A stretch of DNA of 64,000 nucleotides. It comes from Charina bottae (lineage: Eukaryota > Chordata > Lepidosauria > Squamata > Charinaidae). Under the pieces are notes generated by a model. The model did no database searches. It saw only the letters and a program-made list of their open reading frames with translations, and was not told the origin of the DNA. The position numbers and the translations under genes are program-made. Where the stretch lies: positions 25,405,501 through 25,469,500 of the forward strand of contig JALMGJ010000011.1 of NCBI GenBank assembly GCA_023362775.1, given 5' to 3'. The stretch's first letter is position 1, and every line of letters begins with the position of its first letter. This document shows positions 35,818-46,045 of this stretch, in pieces.

Positions 35818-36147
35818 TGTCAGGTGCTTCTCAGTTGCAGACGTTTCTCCACAGAAATGACTTTACCTCAGCTCTTTCAGTAAGTAAACGGTTTATTGAT
35901 TAACATGAGTAAGCACAGTAAAGGCACGACTGGTCCCCTGGTTCCCTGCTCGGGTTTATATACCCTTCTGCCAGAGCACTGGCCCCTCCCAGCTGCGGTC
36001 ATCCATCTGGTCCGCTTTCAGTCTTCCCTCTGGTTCTCCTGGTGTCAAGGTTAAAAGTTCATCATCCATGAGGCGTAGCTGGCAGTTGCTAATGCTGGCT
36101 GTGGTATAGGGGATGGCAGGACCCTTGGGCATGCCAGGGTTCTGACA
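35818..36147 (-). repeat. Gypsy 5' LTR (element on minus strand)
   Basis: Partner of 30208-30537, also 330 bp. The differences are at the eighth base and two bases in the ctgcgg(g/t)c(t/a)tcc region. It contains the promoter for the element; TATATA-like sequence lies in gggtttatataccc. Confidence 0.93.
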
Positions 36148-36245
36148 GTATGTATGTATGTATGTATGTATGTATGTATGTACGTAATGTATGTATGTAT
36201 GTATGTATGTATGTATATATGTGTGTGTTTGTGTGTGTGTGTTAA
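36148..36245. repeat. (GTAT)n and (GT)n microsatellite
   Basis: A tetranucleotide repeat continues the tract seen left of the Gypsy element (30195-30207) and passes into (GT)n. The Gypsy element inserted into this microsatellite. Confidence 0.9.
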
Positions 36246-37061
36246 GTGCAAGCCATAAATGACCAAAGCTATGGTAAGTAGTGGAGGTCAATGTCTATAG
36301 GCTCATTTGGTGACAACCATGGCAAATATAAGATTGCAACTTGAAATCTAGCAGGAGTAAATAATAAATAATATGAATTAAAAATAAAATGAAAGAAAAA
36401 CGAAGTTTTGTTATGTGCCAATGAAAGGCAGTCTGACCTCTTAGAGTGGCGCTAATGAGTACATGCAGAGAAGAAAAGGTGTAGCTTGTTAAATAAAGGG
36501 GATGCAAATATAAATTAGTATTGTGTAGGTTCTTGGTTCTTGGAAAATTAGAATCCATAGGTTGGAGATACAGTAGTTGCATGTTACGCTACATTAATGG
36601 TGATCATAGGGAAACAGGAGATGAGCTTCAGGGAAAATTATGCAACACTCTGAATAAAAGTGATCCAGGATGAAAAATTCTATTAAATGACATTAATTTT
36701 ATATCTAAATTGTTTAAAGAGACATGCAGTGTTTGCAAACAGAAAAGTAGATTTTAATTTTAAAAAATAAATACACAAAGAAATAAAGAAATATATATTT
36801 CTTCAGTTTCATATGGTCATTGTAAACAGTGATTTCTAAAAATTAATAAAAATATTTAAAAATTATTAAACTTGGGCAAGTTCCACACTCAGACCTAAAC
36901 CAGTTGCAAGGTCATAGTCCAAAAACGATTTTCTTGGATCAGTCCTATTTGATTACCAGCAGATAATACATTGGAATGATGTCTATGGTGTTATTTGGTT
37001 TAATAAATGAAATTCAGGGAAAACCGGAAATAACTAATTATATGCAAATGTTCCCCCTCCT
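36246..37061. other. Intron 2 of gene B, copy 1, 3' part
   Basis: From about 36478 onward the sequence aligns with 41090-41600 (tgtagcttgttaaataaa and following), part of the tandem duplication. No gene or named repeat is present. Confidence 0.6.
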
Positions 37062-37130
37062 CCTCTCCCTCTCCCTCTCCCTCTCCCTCTCCCTCTCCCT
37101 CTCCCTCTCCCTCTCCCTCTCCCTCTCCTT
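37062..37130. repeat. (CTCTCC)n array serving as polypyrimidine tract
   Basis: About eleven copies of a CTCCCT hexamer lie just upstream of the acceptor of exon 3 copy 1. The matching place before exon 3 copy 2 (41610-41650) has no such array, so it expanded after the duplication. Confidence 0.9.
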
Positions 37131-37158
37131 CTTCTTTGTATCCTTAAACCTACTTTAG

Positions 37159-38019
37159 CTCGTCTATGGCTCTGCTCCAGTCATGAATTATAAAACCCCA
37201 GGCCTTTCCTTCTTCCAAATGAGCCCTATGGAGAGACTTCAGTATGAAGGGATTCTATCTTTGCTTCTCCATTTCAACTGGACATGGATTGGAGTTGGCG
37301 TGATGGATAATGATAATGGAGAAAGATTTCTAGATATGATCATTCCATTATTTTCTAAGCATGGCATTTGCTTTACACTGACAGAGAGAATTGCCAATAT
37401 AGAGTCAGTTAACGAATTGTCTTCTGTATTTGAACAAGGTGCAAAAATACATGATAAAATCATGGAGAGCAAAAGCAATGTTATGATTTTCTATGGAGAG
37501 TCCAATGCCTTGGTTTTCCTGAGATGGTTACCATATATATCAAAAAAAGAACATGATACAGATGCATCAAAAGGGAAGGTATGGATATTGACATCTCAAG
37601 CAGAACTTGTATCAAATGCCTATCAAAAGGATTGGGATATACAAATAATCCATGGTGCTCTGTCCTTCACAATTCACACCAACAGCCCAACAGGATTTAA
37701 ACCTTTTATTGAAAGCAGAAATCCTCTTAACCCAAAAGGCGATGGCTTTATCATAGACGTCTGGCAACAGGCCTTCAGTTGTGTATTTGAAACGTCAGTG
37801 GTTGACAAGGTGGTTGGAGATCTCTGCACTGGGAGAGAGCATATGGAAAACCTTCCTAAAATTGTTTTTGAAATGGGCATGATTGGTCACAGTTACAGTA
37901 TCTATAATTCTGTCTATGCTGTCGCCTATGCTTTACATACCATGTTGTCATCTCGATTTAGACATAGAACAAGAGTAGATGAAGGGAGCTTGAATGCTCA
38001 CAATCAAGTCACCTGGCAG
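37159..38019 (+). CDS. V2R gene B, exon 3 copy 1 (alternative ligand-binding exon)
   Basis: An intact 861-bp, phase-0 exon runs from LVYGSAPVMNYKTPG after a tactttag acceptor to ..QVTWQ before gtaaat. It keeps LLHFNWTWIGVGVMDNDNGE, FETSVVDKVVGDLCTGRE and GHSYSIYNSVYAVAYALHTM. It differs from copy 2 at roughly 40 of 287 residues, concentrated in the middle third. The exon 4 that follows it (38252) is broken and has lost its donor. This exon could therefore be used only if spliced to the downstream exon 4 at 42755, which the phases permit. Otherwise it is a remnant that has not yet decayed. Confidence 0.85.
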
Positions 38020-38251
38020 GTAAATGGGGAGAACATCCTCAGGTAATCAGGAACTGTAGAAAAGAGTATAAAGGAAATTGAAAAACCATCATTCATTCCA
38101 TTTCCATCATACTTTTACACCAACAGTAATGATGCAAAATGTTGTTTCAGTCATGCAATTAGTTCCAGATTGTTCCTCCGGCATCGAGACTTTCCCCCCC
38201 AAAAATACAACTGTATCTTTCTAAACTTCTGCCTTTCCCTTTCAATTCTAG

Positions 38252-38451
38252 GTGCATCACTTCCTGGGGATGAGGTTTCTCTGGATTCCAGTGGAGAATT
38301 ACTAGCAGGTATGGATGTAATGAACTGGATTGTTTTTCCAAACCAATCTTTTGGTAGAGTGAAAGTTGGGAAGGTAGATTCTGGAATTTCCACAGACCAG
38401 ACTTTCACCATTAATATAGATGCCATTACTTGGCACAGCTGGTTTAACCAG
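38252..38451 (+). pseudogene. V2R gene B, exon 4 copy 1 (28-bp deletion, donor lost)
   Basis: This aligns with the intact 228-bp exon at 42755-42982 but lacks 28 bp after GTGCATCACTTCCT, shifting the frame to a TAG within 20 codons. At its 3' end GGTTTAACCAG runs directly into TTTATCACATG. The copy 2 counterpart has a GTAAG donor and a further 60 bp or so here, so the splice donor has been deleted. The remaining body is still clearly V2R (VMNWIVFPNQSFGRVKVGKV in the original frame). The exon cannot contribute to a normal receptor. Confidence 0.9.
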
Positions 38452-39071
38452 TTTATCACATGCAAATAATACTAATAGTAGTAATTACTAATAGTAGTAA
38501 TAATAATAGTAATAATAATAGTAATAACACTAATAATTCTGGTAAGATAAGGCTTCACAATTGTCTTCACCTTTTCTGGTTCTTATGAATGTATAACTTT
38601 ACATCTGTACTGTAAAACTTTATTTTTATTCTATTTACGGTCTTTCAGAGTAAAGATGTCATTTCTAGAGCATTAACCATGATGACATATTACTTCCATC
38701 TAAGAATAATAGATCATTTGTCATGACAGGGCAGAACTATACAGATGGCAAAGGCTGCCAACAGTTCTACTTAAGCCAGTGGGATTTTAACATCTACTGT
38801 CATCCAGTGTTGACCAATGAATTGGCCAATGCTTTTCATTTATTTTATATATTTATATTTTGAATTTTGTCACCACTCATCTCACTCAAAGACTGACTCT
38901 GGACGGTTTACAATAAAAGTAAAAATAAATACAGATTAAAATGCTATACAAACTGTACTTCTTAGATATAAATGTAAATGTAAATGTAAAACATAAAAGG
39001 GAATCTCAAACTATGCAAGGCTATACACTCAAGATTGCCATTGTTTTTTCTCATTGATGGAATAGTCTCAG
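38452..39071. other. Intron 4 of gene B, copy 1
   Basis: The sequence matches 43044-43625 of copy 2. It includes a LINE 3' tail on the minus strand (about 38836-38945, gtcaccactcatctcactca and ggacggtttacaataaaa) that is present in both copies (43386-43495) and so predates the duplication. A short (TAATAG)n-like tract is at 38470-38530. Confidence 0.65.
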
Positions 39072-39192
39072 CCTCTCTCAGTATGTAGTGAGAGTTGCCG
39101 TCCTGGTTCCAACAAGAAAGTGAAGGAAGGGGAGCCCTTTTGCTGCTATGACTGCATCTTGTGCCCAGATGGGAAGATTTCAGAGAAGGAGG
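39072..39192 (+). CDS. V2R gene B, exon 5 copy 1 (cysteine-rich linker)
   Basis: A 121-bp exon with intact frame encodes PLSVCSESCRPGSNKKVKEG and FCCYDCILCPDGKISEKE, with an AG acceptor and GTAAGG donor. It duplicates 43626-43746. Because exon 4 copy 1 has lost its donor, this exon has no normal upstream partner in its own copy and is probably unused. A hAT MITE has inserted 51 bp beyond its donor. Confidence 0.75.
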
Positions 39193-39242
39193 GTAAGGAA
39201 TGTGCTGCTTGGATTTAGCAATGAAATGGTGGCACTCTAGAG

Positions 39243-39812
39243 CAGGGGTCTGCAAACTGTGGTCCGAGGCCCAGTGGTGGGCTGCAGGCTGTTAGGAAGT
39301 GGGCCGCAGGGTGAGCCGGAGCAGCTGATTGGTTGGGGCCCAGAAGGGGAAACACCTCCACCTATCAACGTGTGGCAATGAAGGGCGGAGGATGGCTGAG
39401 GAGCACCCCAGCCAATCAGCGTGCACAGTGAGACCTTTCGCCTCCCTGCAGCTCAGTGCCACATTTTTTTCATGGCACTGAGGGCATTTTTGGGGTCCCC
39501 AGAGCCTGCCCTTTTGAAGGGGCAACCCGGCGGGCCATGGGGTGGACTTTTCCTACCCCCCACATTTTTTTCGGCCTTTACTGGGTAGCTCCGGCACGGC
39601 TCCACTTCCCCGCCGCACATTGGATCAGTGCAGAGATTTTCCACCCCGGGGCGCCCACCCGTCACTTTTTGTGGTGATCTGAGGCAAAAAGGCCTGCAAA
39701 CCCCGCTCCCGTCTGTCCGATTGGCTGCCACCCACAACCAACACCACCCGGTCCTTAGAAAGTTTTTTCCAAGGGAAGTGGTCCCTGGTGCCAAAAAGGT
39801 TGCCGACCCCTG
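39243..39812. mobile_element. hAT-type MITE with 8-bp target duplication
   Basis: A 570-bp element with ends caggggtctgcaaac and gttgccgacccctg, flanked by CTCTAGAG at 39235-39242 and 39813-39820. Copy 2 of the V2R block has one CTCTTGAG at the matching place near 43788 and no insert. The interior is GC-rich and non-coding, despite several short ORFs. Confidence 0.93.
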
Positions 39813-39820
39813 CTCTAGAG

Positions 39821-40130
39821 GAATGTGGAAGTACCATTTGTAACCGGGTATCTTCCTTTTATAATTCTAAAAGTGCTGAAGGGAGTCGGAATACGAATAC
39901 TGAAGCCTGGAGCTTGGCCCTTGCTATTCTACCCGAAATAGAAAAACTTCCGAACTTGGGTCTGACCTTTTCTAATCACTGAGATTAGCAAACATGGTTG
40001 TGTCCAGAAAAGGGAATTGCAAACCATTCTTAGAAATTTGACACCTTTCCCTTTAGATATAGAAGAGATGTCTAATGCTTTGATTAGAAAAGAAATACAT
40101 TTTTGCATTGGGATGAATATGAACTATTAT

Positions 40131-40165
<35 letters not shown>

Positions 40166-40709
40166 AACACATAAATGTGAATACTTACTTATATTTTCAT
40201 CATGTTTTTTGTCCAACTACACCATCACCATTTTCCTGAGACACAGCTTAAAATAATGAAATTGTACATGGATGCATGAGGAATTATTTCTCAGGTGCAA
40301 ATATTACATTAATGAACCACAGCACATGAATTCACAATTTGGAGCTTAAAGCCTGCTTTTCGGATAAGATAATGCACAGAATATTGTCTGGAAAAGTGGG
40401 GGTTCAGAGCAATACACTTAAAAGAGAGGAATATCTCTGGAGGATCAACGGCCATCTTCTGATGAACAACATCCCTATCCATGTTGTACAAGTACTTACA
40501 TCCCTCAGACTAAGCACTCAGACAGGATTAAAAGTGATTTCTGTGTAGTCATGTAGTGATTCTTAGTTGCATCAGTAAGAGTTTTTCAGCAGTATGTGTT
40601 CCATAATCGTAGTGTAGCTCATAGAATAATGAGACAAGGGATTATTTGCAGATAAAGAATTCCCTGTATAACCAATAACCATTGTTAAAATTCTTAAACA
40701 GCTATTGTG

Positions 40710-40752
<43 letters not shown>

Positions 40753-41665
40753 ATATATATATTCCATTTCTCAATCTAGCCTACATCCCAGGGATTTTCT
40801 TAATGGTCTTAACTGAATCATTTAAAAATATATATAAAATACAAAAATGTTAATATTTTGAAAATTGTATTTTTTGAATTTTAAAATCATAGTGTAGAAA
40901 TGCAACAAGATAATGGATGTAATTCAAGTGGGAATTTAGTAGATTAACGGATTCCATTATTTTAGCATTGCATGTAAGTGTGAATTCATGACTTTAAATT
41001 CCAACTTCATCACAGTCGAGGTTTCACTTAAGTAATTAGAGGTTTATTACTTCCTTTGGGGAGATATTTCTGCAATGAATTTTCACTTGTAGCTTGTTAA
41101 ATAAAAGGGATGCAAATATAAATTAGTATTGTCTAGGTTATTGGTGCATATGAAAATTATAAACCATAGGTTGGAGATACAGTAGCTTCATGTTATGCTA
41201 CATTACTGGAGGTCATAGGGCAACAAGAGATGAGCTTGAGGGAAAATTATGCAACACTCTGAAAAAAAGCAATTGCGGGTGACATGAACTTTACATTTGA
41301 ATTGGTCTAAGAGACATGCAGTGTTTGCAAACAGAAAAAAAATTAAGTAAAAAATATACAAACAAAAAAAATTCCTCAGTTTTATGTGGTCATTGTAAAA
41401 AATGATTTTTTAAAATTAATAAAAATTAGGCAGCTTCCTCACTCAGACATAAACTAATTAAAGGGTCACAGTCCAGAAACTATTATCTTGGATCAGTCCT
41501 ATTTGATTAGCAGCAGATAATACAATGGAATGGTGTCAATCATTTGTTTGTTTTTTGGTTTAACAAATGAAGTTTATGGAAAGCTGGAAACAATTAATTA
41601 TATGCAATTGTTCCCCCACCCCTTACCTCTTTCTTTTTTTTTTTTTACCCTTAAACCTACTTCAG
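39821..41665. other. Junction region of the exon 3-5 duplication and intron 2 copy 2
   Basis: Positions 39821-40103 match 43790-44075 (end of unit 1). A (CA)n tract lies at 40131-40157. Positions 40200-40270 match 28535-28605 (start of unit 2), so the junction is near 40105-40195. Positions 40765-41085 match 28978-29285, then 41090 onward matches 36478 onward. Copy 2 therefore lacks the 7.2 kb holding a SINE and the Gypsy element. An (AT)n tract is at 40711-40749. Confidence 0.75.
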
Positions 41666-42526
41666 CTCATCTATGGCTCTGCTCCAGTCATGAACTATAA
41701 AACCCCAGGCCTTTCCTTCTTCCAAATGAGCCCTAAGGAAAGACTTCAGTATGAAGGAATTCTATCTTTGCTTCTCCATTTCAACTGGACATGGATTGGA
41801 ATTGGCGTGATGGATAACGATAATGGAGAAAGATTTCTAGATATGATCATTCCATTATATTCTAAGCATGGTATTTGCTTTACATTGACAGAGAGAATTG
41901 CCTATAGAGAATCAATTAACAAATTGTCTTCTCTATTTGAAAAAGGTGCAAAATTACATGATAAAATCGTGGAAAGCAAAAGCAATGTTATGATTTTCTA
42001 TGGAGAGTCAAATGCCTTGTTTCTCCTGAGATGGTTACCATATCTGTCAAAAAAAGGAAATGATATACACACAGCAAAAGGGAAAGTATGGATATTTACA
42101 TTCCAAGCAGAACTTGCATCAGAAGTCTATCAAAAGGATTGGGATACAAAAATAATCCATGGTGCTCTGTCCTTCACAATTCACACGAACAGCCCACCAG
42201 GATTTAAACCTTTTCTTGAAAGCAGAAATCCACTTAACCCAAAAGGCGATGGCTTTATCATAGACTTCTGGCAACAGGCCTTCAATTGTGTATTTGAAAC
42301 GTCAGTGGTTGACAAGGTGGTTGGAGATCTCTGCACTGGGAGAGAGCATATGGAAAACCTTCCTAAAATTGTTTTTGAAATGGGCATGATTGGTCACAGT
42401 TACAGCATCTATAATTCTGTTTATGCTGTCGCCTATGCTTTACATACCATGTTGTCGTCTCAGTTTAGACATAGAAGAATAGTTGATGAAGGGAGCTTGA
42501 ACCTTCTTGGTCACATTGCCTGGCAG
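41666..42526 (+). CDS. V2R gene B, exon 3 copy 2 (ligand-binding exon)
   Basis: An intact 861-bp phase-0 exon starts LIYGSAPVMNYKTPG after cctacttcag and ends ..HIAWQ before gtaaat. It is the exon 3 most likely used by gene B, because exon 4 (42755), exon 5 (43626) and exon 6 (44520) downstream are all intact and in register. Landmarks are LLHFNWTWIGIGVMDNDNGE, GFIIDFWQQAFNCVF, DLCTGREHMENLP and GHSYSIYNSVYAVAYALHTM. The final quarter is almost identical to copy 1, while the middle third diverges mainly at amino-acid-changing sites. Confidence 0.93.
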
Positions 42527-42754
42527 GTAAATGGGGAGAACCTCCTCAGGTAATCAGGAACTGTAGGAAAGAGTATAAAAGAAATTGTAAATCATCATTC
42601 ATTCCATTTCCACCATACTTTCACACCAACGGTAATGATGCAAAATGTTTCAATCAAGCTTTGAGTTCCATATTGCACCTTCAGCTTCTAGACATTTCCC
42701 CCCAAATATACAATTGTATCTTTCTAAACTTCTGCCTTTCCCTTTCAATTCTAG

Positions 42755-42982
42755 GTGCATCACTTCCTGAAAGGTCTTTCATTTAATAATAGTGCCGGGG
42801 ATGAGGTTTCTCTGGATTCCAATGGAGAATTACTAGCAGGTCTGGATGTAATGAACTGGATTGTTTTTTCAAACCAATCCTTTGTTAGAGTGAAAATTGG
42901 CAAGGTAGACCCTAGAGTTCCCGCAGACGAAACTATCACCATTAATAAAGATGCCATAACATGGCACAGCTGGTTTAACCAG
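42755..42982 (+). CDS. V2R gene B, exon 4 copy 2
   Basis: A 228-bp, phase-0 exon encodes VHHFLKGLSFNNSAGDEVSL, then GLDVMNWIVFSNQSFVRVKI and ITWHSWFNQ, the C-terminal part of the ligand domain. The acceptor caattctag and donor gtaaga are intact. It is the functional counterpart of the broken exon at 38252-38451 and can be spliced from either exon 3 copy without changing frame. Confidence 0.92.
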
Positions 42983-43625
42983 GTAAGATTGAAAATCAAG
43001 GCATTTTGGAAAGCTTCTCTTTTTTCACCAGCCATGAAGTCCTTTATCACATGCAAATAACAATATTAGTAGTAATAATAATACTAATAATTCTGGTAAG
43101 ATAGGTCTCTCCAGTTGTCTTCATTATTTCTTGTTGTTATGAATGTATAACTGTAAAACTGTACTGTAAAACTTTATTTTTATTCTATTTACGGTCTTTC
43201 AGAGTAAAAATGTCATTTCTGGAGCATTAACCATGATGACGTATTACTTCCATCTAAGAATAATAGATCATTTGTCATGACATGGCACAAGTATACAGAT
43301 GGCAATGTCTGCCAACAGTTCAACTTAAACTGGTAGGATTTTAACATCTACTGTCATCCAGTGTTGACCAATGAATTGACTAATGCTCTTTATTTATTTT
43401 ATCTACATATATTTCAAATTTTGTCACCACCCATCTCACTCAATGACCGACTCTGGGCGGTTTACAATAAAACTAAAAATAAATACAGATTAAAATGCAA
43501 TAAAAATGCACTTCTTAAATATAAAGGTAAATGTAAATGTAAAACATAAAAAGGGTATCTCAAACTATGCAATGTCATGCACTCAGGATTGCCATTGTTT
43601 TTTCTCATTGATGGATTAGTCTCAG

Positions 43626-43746
43626 CCTCTTTCAGTATGTAGTGAGAGTTGCCGTCCTGGTTCCAGCAAGAAAGTGAAGGAAGGGGAGCCCTTTTGCTGC
43701 TATGACTGCATCTTGTGCCCAGATGGGAAGATTTCAGAGAAGGAGG
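43626..43746 (+). CDS. V2R gene B, exon 5 copy 2 (cysteine-rich linker)
   Basis: A 121-bp exon encodes PLSVCSESCRPGSSKKVKEG and FCCYDCILCPDGKISEKE, with one extra base at the end that joins the first two bases of exon 6 (AT) to make an Asp codon. Its acceptor (attagtctcag) and donor (gtaaga) are intact. It lies 774 bp upstream of the 7TM exon. Confidence 0.92.
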
Positions 43747-44280
43747 GTAAGAAATGTACTGCTTGGATTTATCAGCATAATGGTGGCACTCTTGAGGAAT
43801 GTGGAAGTACCATTTGTAACCCAGGTATCTTCCTTTAATAATTCTAAAAGTGCTGAACAGAGTCAAAATATGAATACTGAAGCCTGGAGATTGGCCCTTC
43901 CTATTCTATCCCAAAAAGAAAACTTCCCAACTTGGGTCTGACCTTTTTTAATCACTGAGATTAGCAAACATTGTGTGTCCAGAAAAGTGAGAATTGCAAA
44001 CCATTCTTAGAAATTTGACACCTTTCTCTTTAGAGATAGAAGACATCACTAATGCTTTGATTAGGAAAGAAATACTTTTTAGCACATTTTCTTTAGAATT
44101 TGTGGTAGTGATTAGGTGTTTTAAGAGATACAAAAACCGGAAGACACAAATTTGAGACACTGGCCACAATTATCCTGGGAACATGATTTTACTGACATAG
44201 CATTATGTATATCAAATTTGAAGCCTATCTCAGTACATCACACCAGTATCATCAACTACATCAGCAGTGAACATATGCTA

Positions 44281-44316
<36 letters not shown>

Positions 44317-44519
44317 GAATATAAACTATGTAACAGTTTATCGACACAGACACATAGACACACATTGTATATTTACTATTTAATAGATTATTTATTATAC
44401 ATGTAAATGCATAAGGAATATACACTACTTATTAAGTAACTTTATGGCTGAAATGTACAGTGTATTATGGGAAGGCTCCCAAGATGAAGACCACGTTGTT
44501 TGTCTGTTCATTTTTTCAG
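43747..44519. other. Intron 5 of gene B
   Basis: AT-rich intron. Its first 330 bp match 39193-40103 apart from the MITE. An (ATT)n tract of twelve units lies at 44281-44316. The pyrimidine-rich acceptor ttcattttttcag ends it. No gene is present. Confidence 0.7.
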
Positions 44520-45424
44520 ATAGTAACGAATGCTATACTTGTAAAGATGGAAGCTATCCCAACACAAATCAGACTTCCTGCAATCCTAAGACTGTCACCT
44601 TTTTGTCTTATGAAGAACCTCTGGGGATCAGTTTAGCCTTCTTTGCCCTATTCTTTTCTTTGCTCTCAGCCTTCGTGCTTGGGATCTTTGTGAAGAACCA
44701 CAGCACTCCCATTGTGGTCGCCAATAACCGAGACCTCACCTACATTCTTCTCACCTCCCTCCTGCTCTGCTTCCTGTCTGCGCTCCTCTTCATTGGCCGT
44801 CCCAGGAAGGGGATATGTCTCCTCCAACAAGCTGCTTTTGGCATCTCCTTCTCCATGGCTGTGTCTTCTGTGTTGGCAAAAACTGTCACCGTGGTTCTGG
44901 CTTTCCTGGCCACCAAGCCAGGATCCAGGATGAGAATGTTCATGGGAAAGAGACTCTCCAACGCCATCGTCATTTCCTGCTCTCTTATTCAAACAGCCAT
45001 TTGTATGTCATGGCTGGCAACCTCTCCCCCATTCCCAGATTTTGACATGCACTCAGGGGTTGAAGAAATTGTCCTGCAGTGTAATCAGGGATCTGAGACC
45101 ATGTTCTATTGTGTCCTAACCTATATGGGCTTCTTGGCTGTTATTAGTTTCATCGTTGCTTTCTTAGCCAGGACGTTACCTGACACTTTCAATGAAGCCA
45201 AGTTCATCACTTTCAGCATGTTGGTCTTCTGCAGTGTTTGGTTCTCCTTTCTTCCAACCTACTTGAGCAGTAAAGGAAAGTACATGGTGGCTGTGGAAAT
45301 ATTTTCTATCTTAACCTCTAGTGCTGGTTTGTTGGGCTGTGTCTTTTTCCCCAAATGTTATATTCTTTTGATCAAGCCCAACCTGAACAACAGGGAGCAC
45401 CTAATGAGGAGAAAAAAGGAATGA
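44520..45424 (+). CDS. V2R gene B, exon 6 (seven-transmembrane domain)
   Basis: The last exon, 905 bp, starts [20 protein letters not shown] and ends with TGA after RRKKE. It holds the whole family C seven-helix domain: TM1 ([20 protein letters not shown]), TM2-3 ([20 protein letters not shown], then [20 protein letters not shown]), TM4 ([17 protein letters not shown]), TM5 ([20 protein letters not shown]), then the V2R signature [20 protein letters not shown] and TM7 ([20 protein letters not shown]). It couples pheromone binding in the vomeronasal neuron's membrane to G protein (Go in mammals) signalling. No disruption is seen. Confidence 0.96.
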
Positions 45425-45487
45425 GGTTACCTGAGAGTGCCCTTTGCTGTGATTTATAATGTAGCAATGGTGTGTTCTTAATGTAAT

Positions 45488-45493
45488 AATAAA
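45488..45493 (+). terminator. Polyadenylation signal of gene B (AATAAA)
   Basis: A canonical AATAAA lies 64 bp past the stop codon of exon 6, the first such signal after the gene. A short 3' UTR would result. Use is inferred from position. Confidence 0.6.
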
Positions 45494-46045
45494 AAAGCCT
45501 CATGTTTGTTTTTGCTTACCACTGTGGATGGTGGTCTCAATAATCTTCCTGCTAGCAATATTATTTTCTCCGAAATATGTAAGACTGATCAAATGTAGTC
45601 TGAAGTCATCCATCCCTGAGACTTTATAGCTGATGGTAGAGGTCTGCTTTACCTCTTTGATCTCCTTCACTCTTACTAATGACTTTCTATTTTTCCTATT
45701 TGAGATCAAGGGGAGATAGCAGTCCCAGTATTGAAAATATGAAATCATTGATGGATCACCTTAGATAATGGGCAGAGCCCAGCAAAACCGGGGGAATTCA
45801 AACTCCCAACAGCCATTCAGGACAGAAAGTTCTCTCTCTCTCTCTCCTTTGAACTTGTAAAAGAGAAAAGGGGTTACCCCATTTTGCCTTTGTTTTATTT
45901 TTTCTTGCTTTATTTGTCTGCTGCCCATTTCTGGTACTTTGCATGCCTACTCGAGAGAATACGGGCCTTTTCTCCTTAGTTCATGCAGAAGGAGATAGAT
46001 CTCGCTAGTCTACTGTTAACTCAGCTATGCTTACTTTTTTACACA

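Larger units (their letters stand above)
30208..36147 (-). mobile_element. Ty3/Gypsy chromovirus-type LTR retrotransposon, young but broken
   Basis: A 5.94-kb element inserted on the minus strand in intron 2 of V2R gene B, with 330-bp LTRs differing at three sites. The flanks carry a GTATG target duplication (30203-30207 and 36148-36152) within a (GTAT)n tract. Gene order is gag, protease, reverse transcriptase, RNase H, integrase and chromodomain, the order of Ty3/Gypsy chromoviruses. No clear tRNA primer-binding site was recognised next to the 5' LTR. Copy 2 of the duplicated V2R block has no equivalent interval. Confidence 0.93.

Noticed and set aside
35956..36291. Minus-strand ORF with repeated THIHT and YIHT units
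   Set aside because: It is the (GTAT)n microsatellite read in frame.
39292..39843. Several 70-113 codon ORFs on both strands
   Set aside because: They lie inside a GC-rich hAT MITE flanked by an 8-bp target duplication and have no recognisable domains.
28530..40105. Interpretation of copy 1 (exons 3-5) as a separate V2R gene
   Set aside because: There is no exon 6 after it and no exon 1 or 2 between the two sets; intron sequences show a partial tandem duplication instead.
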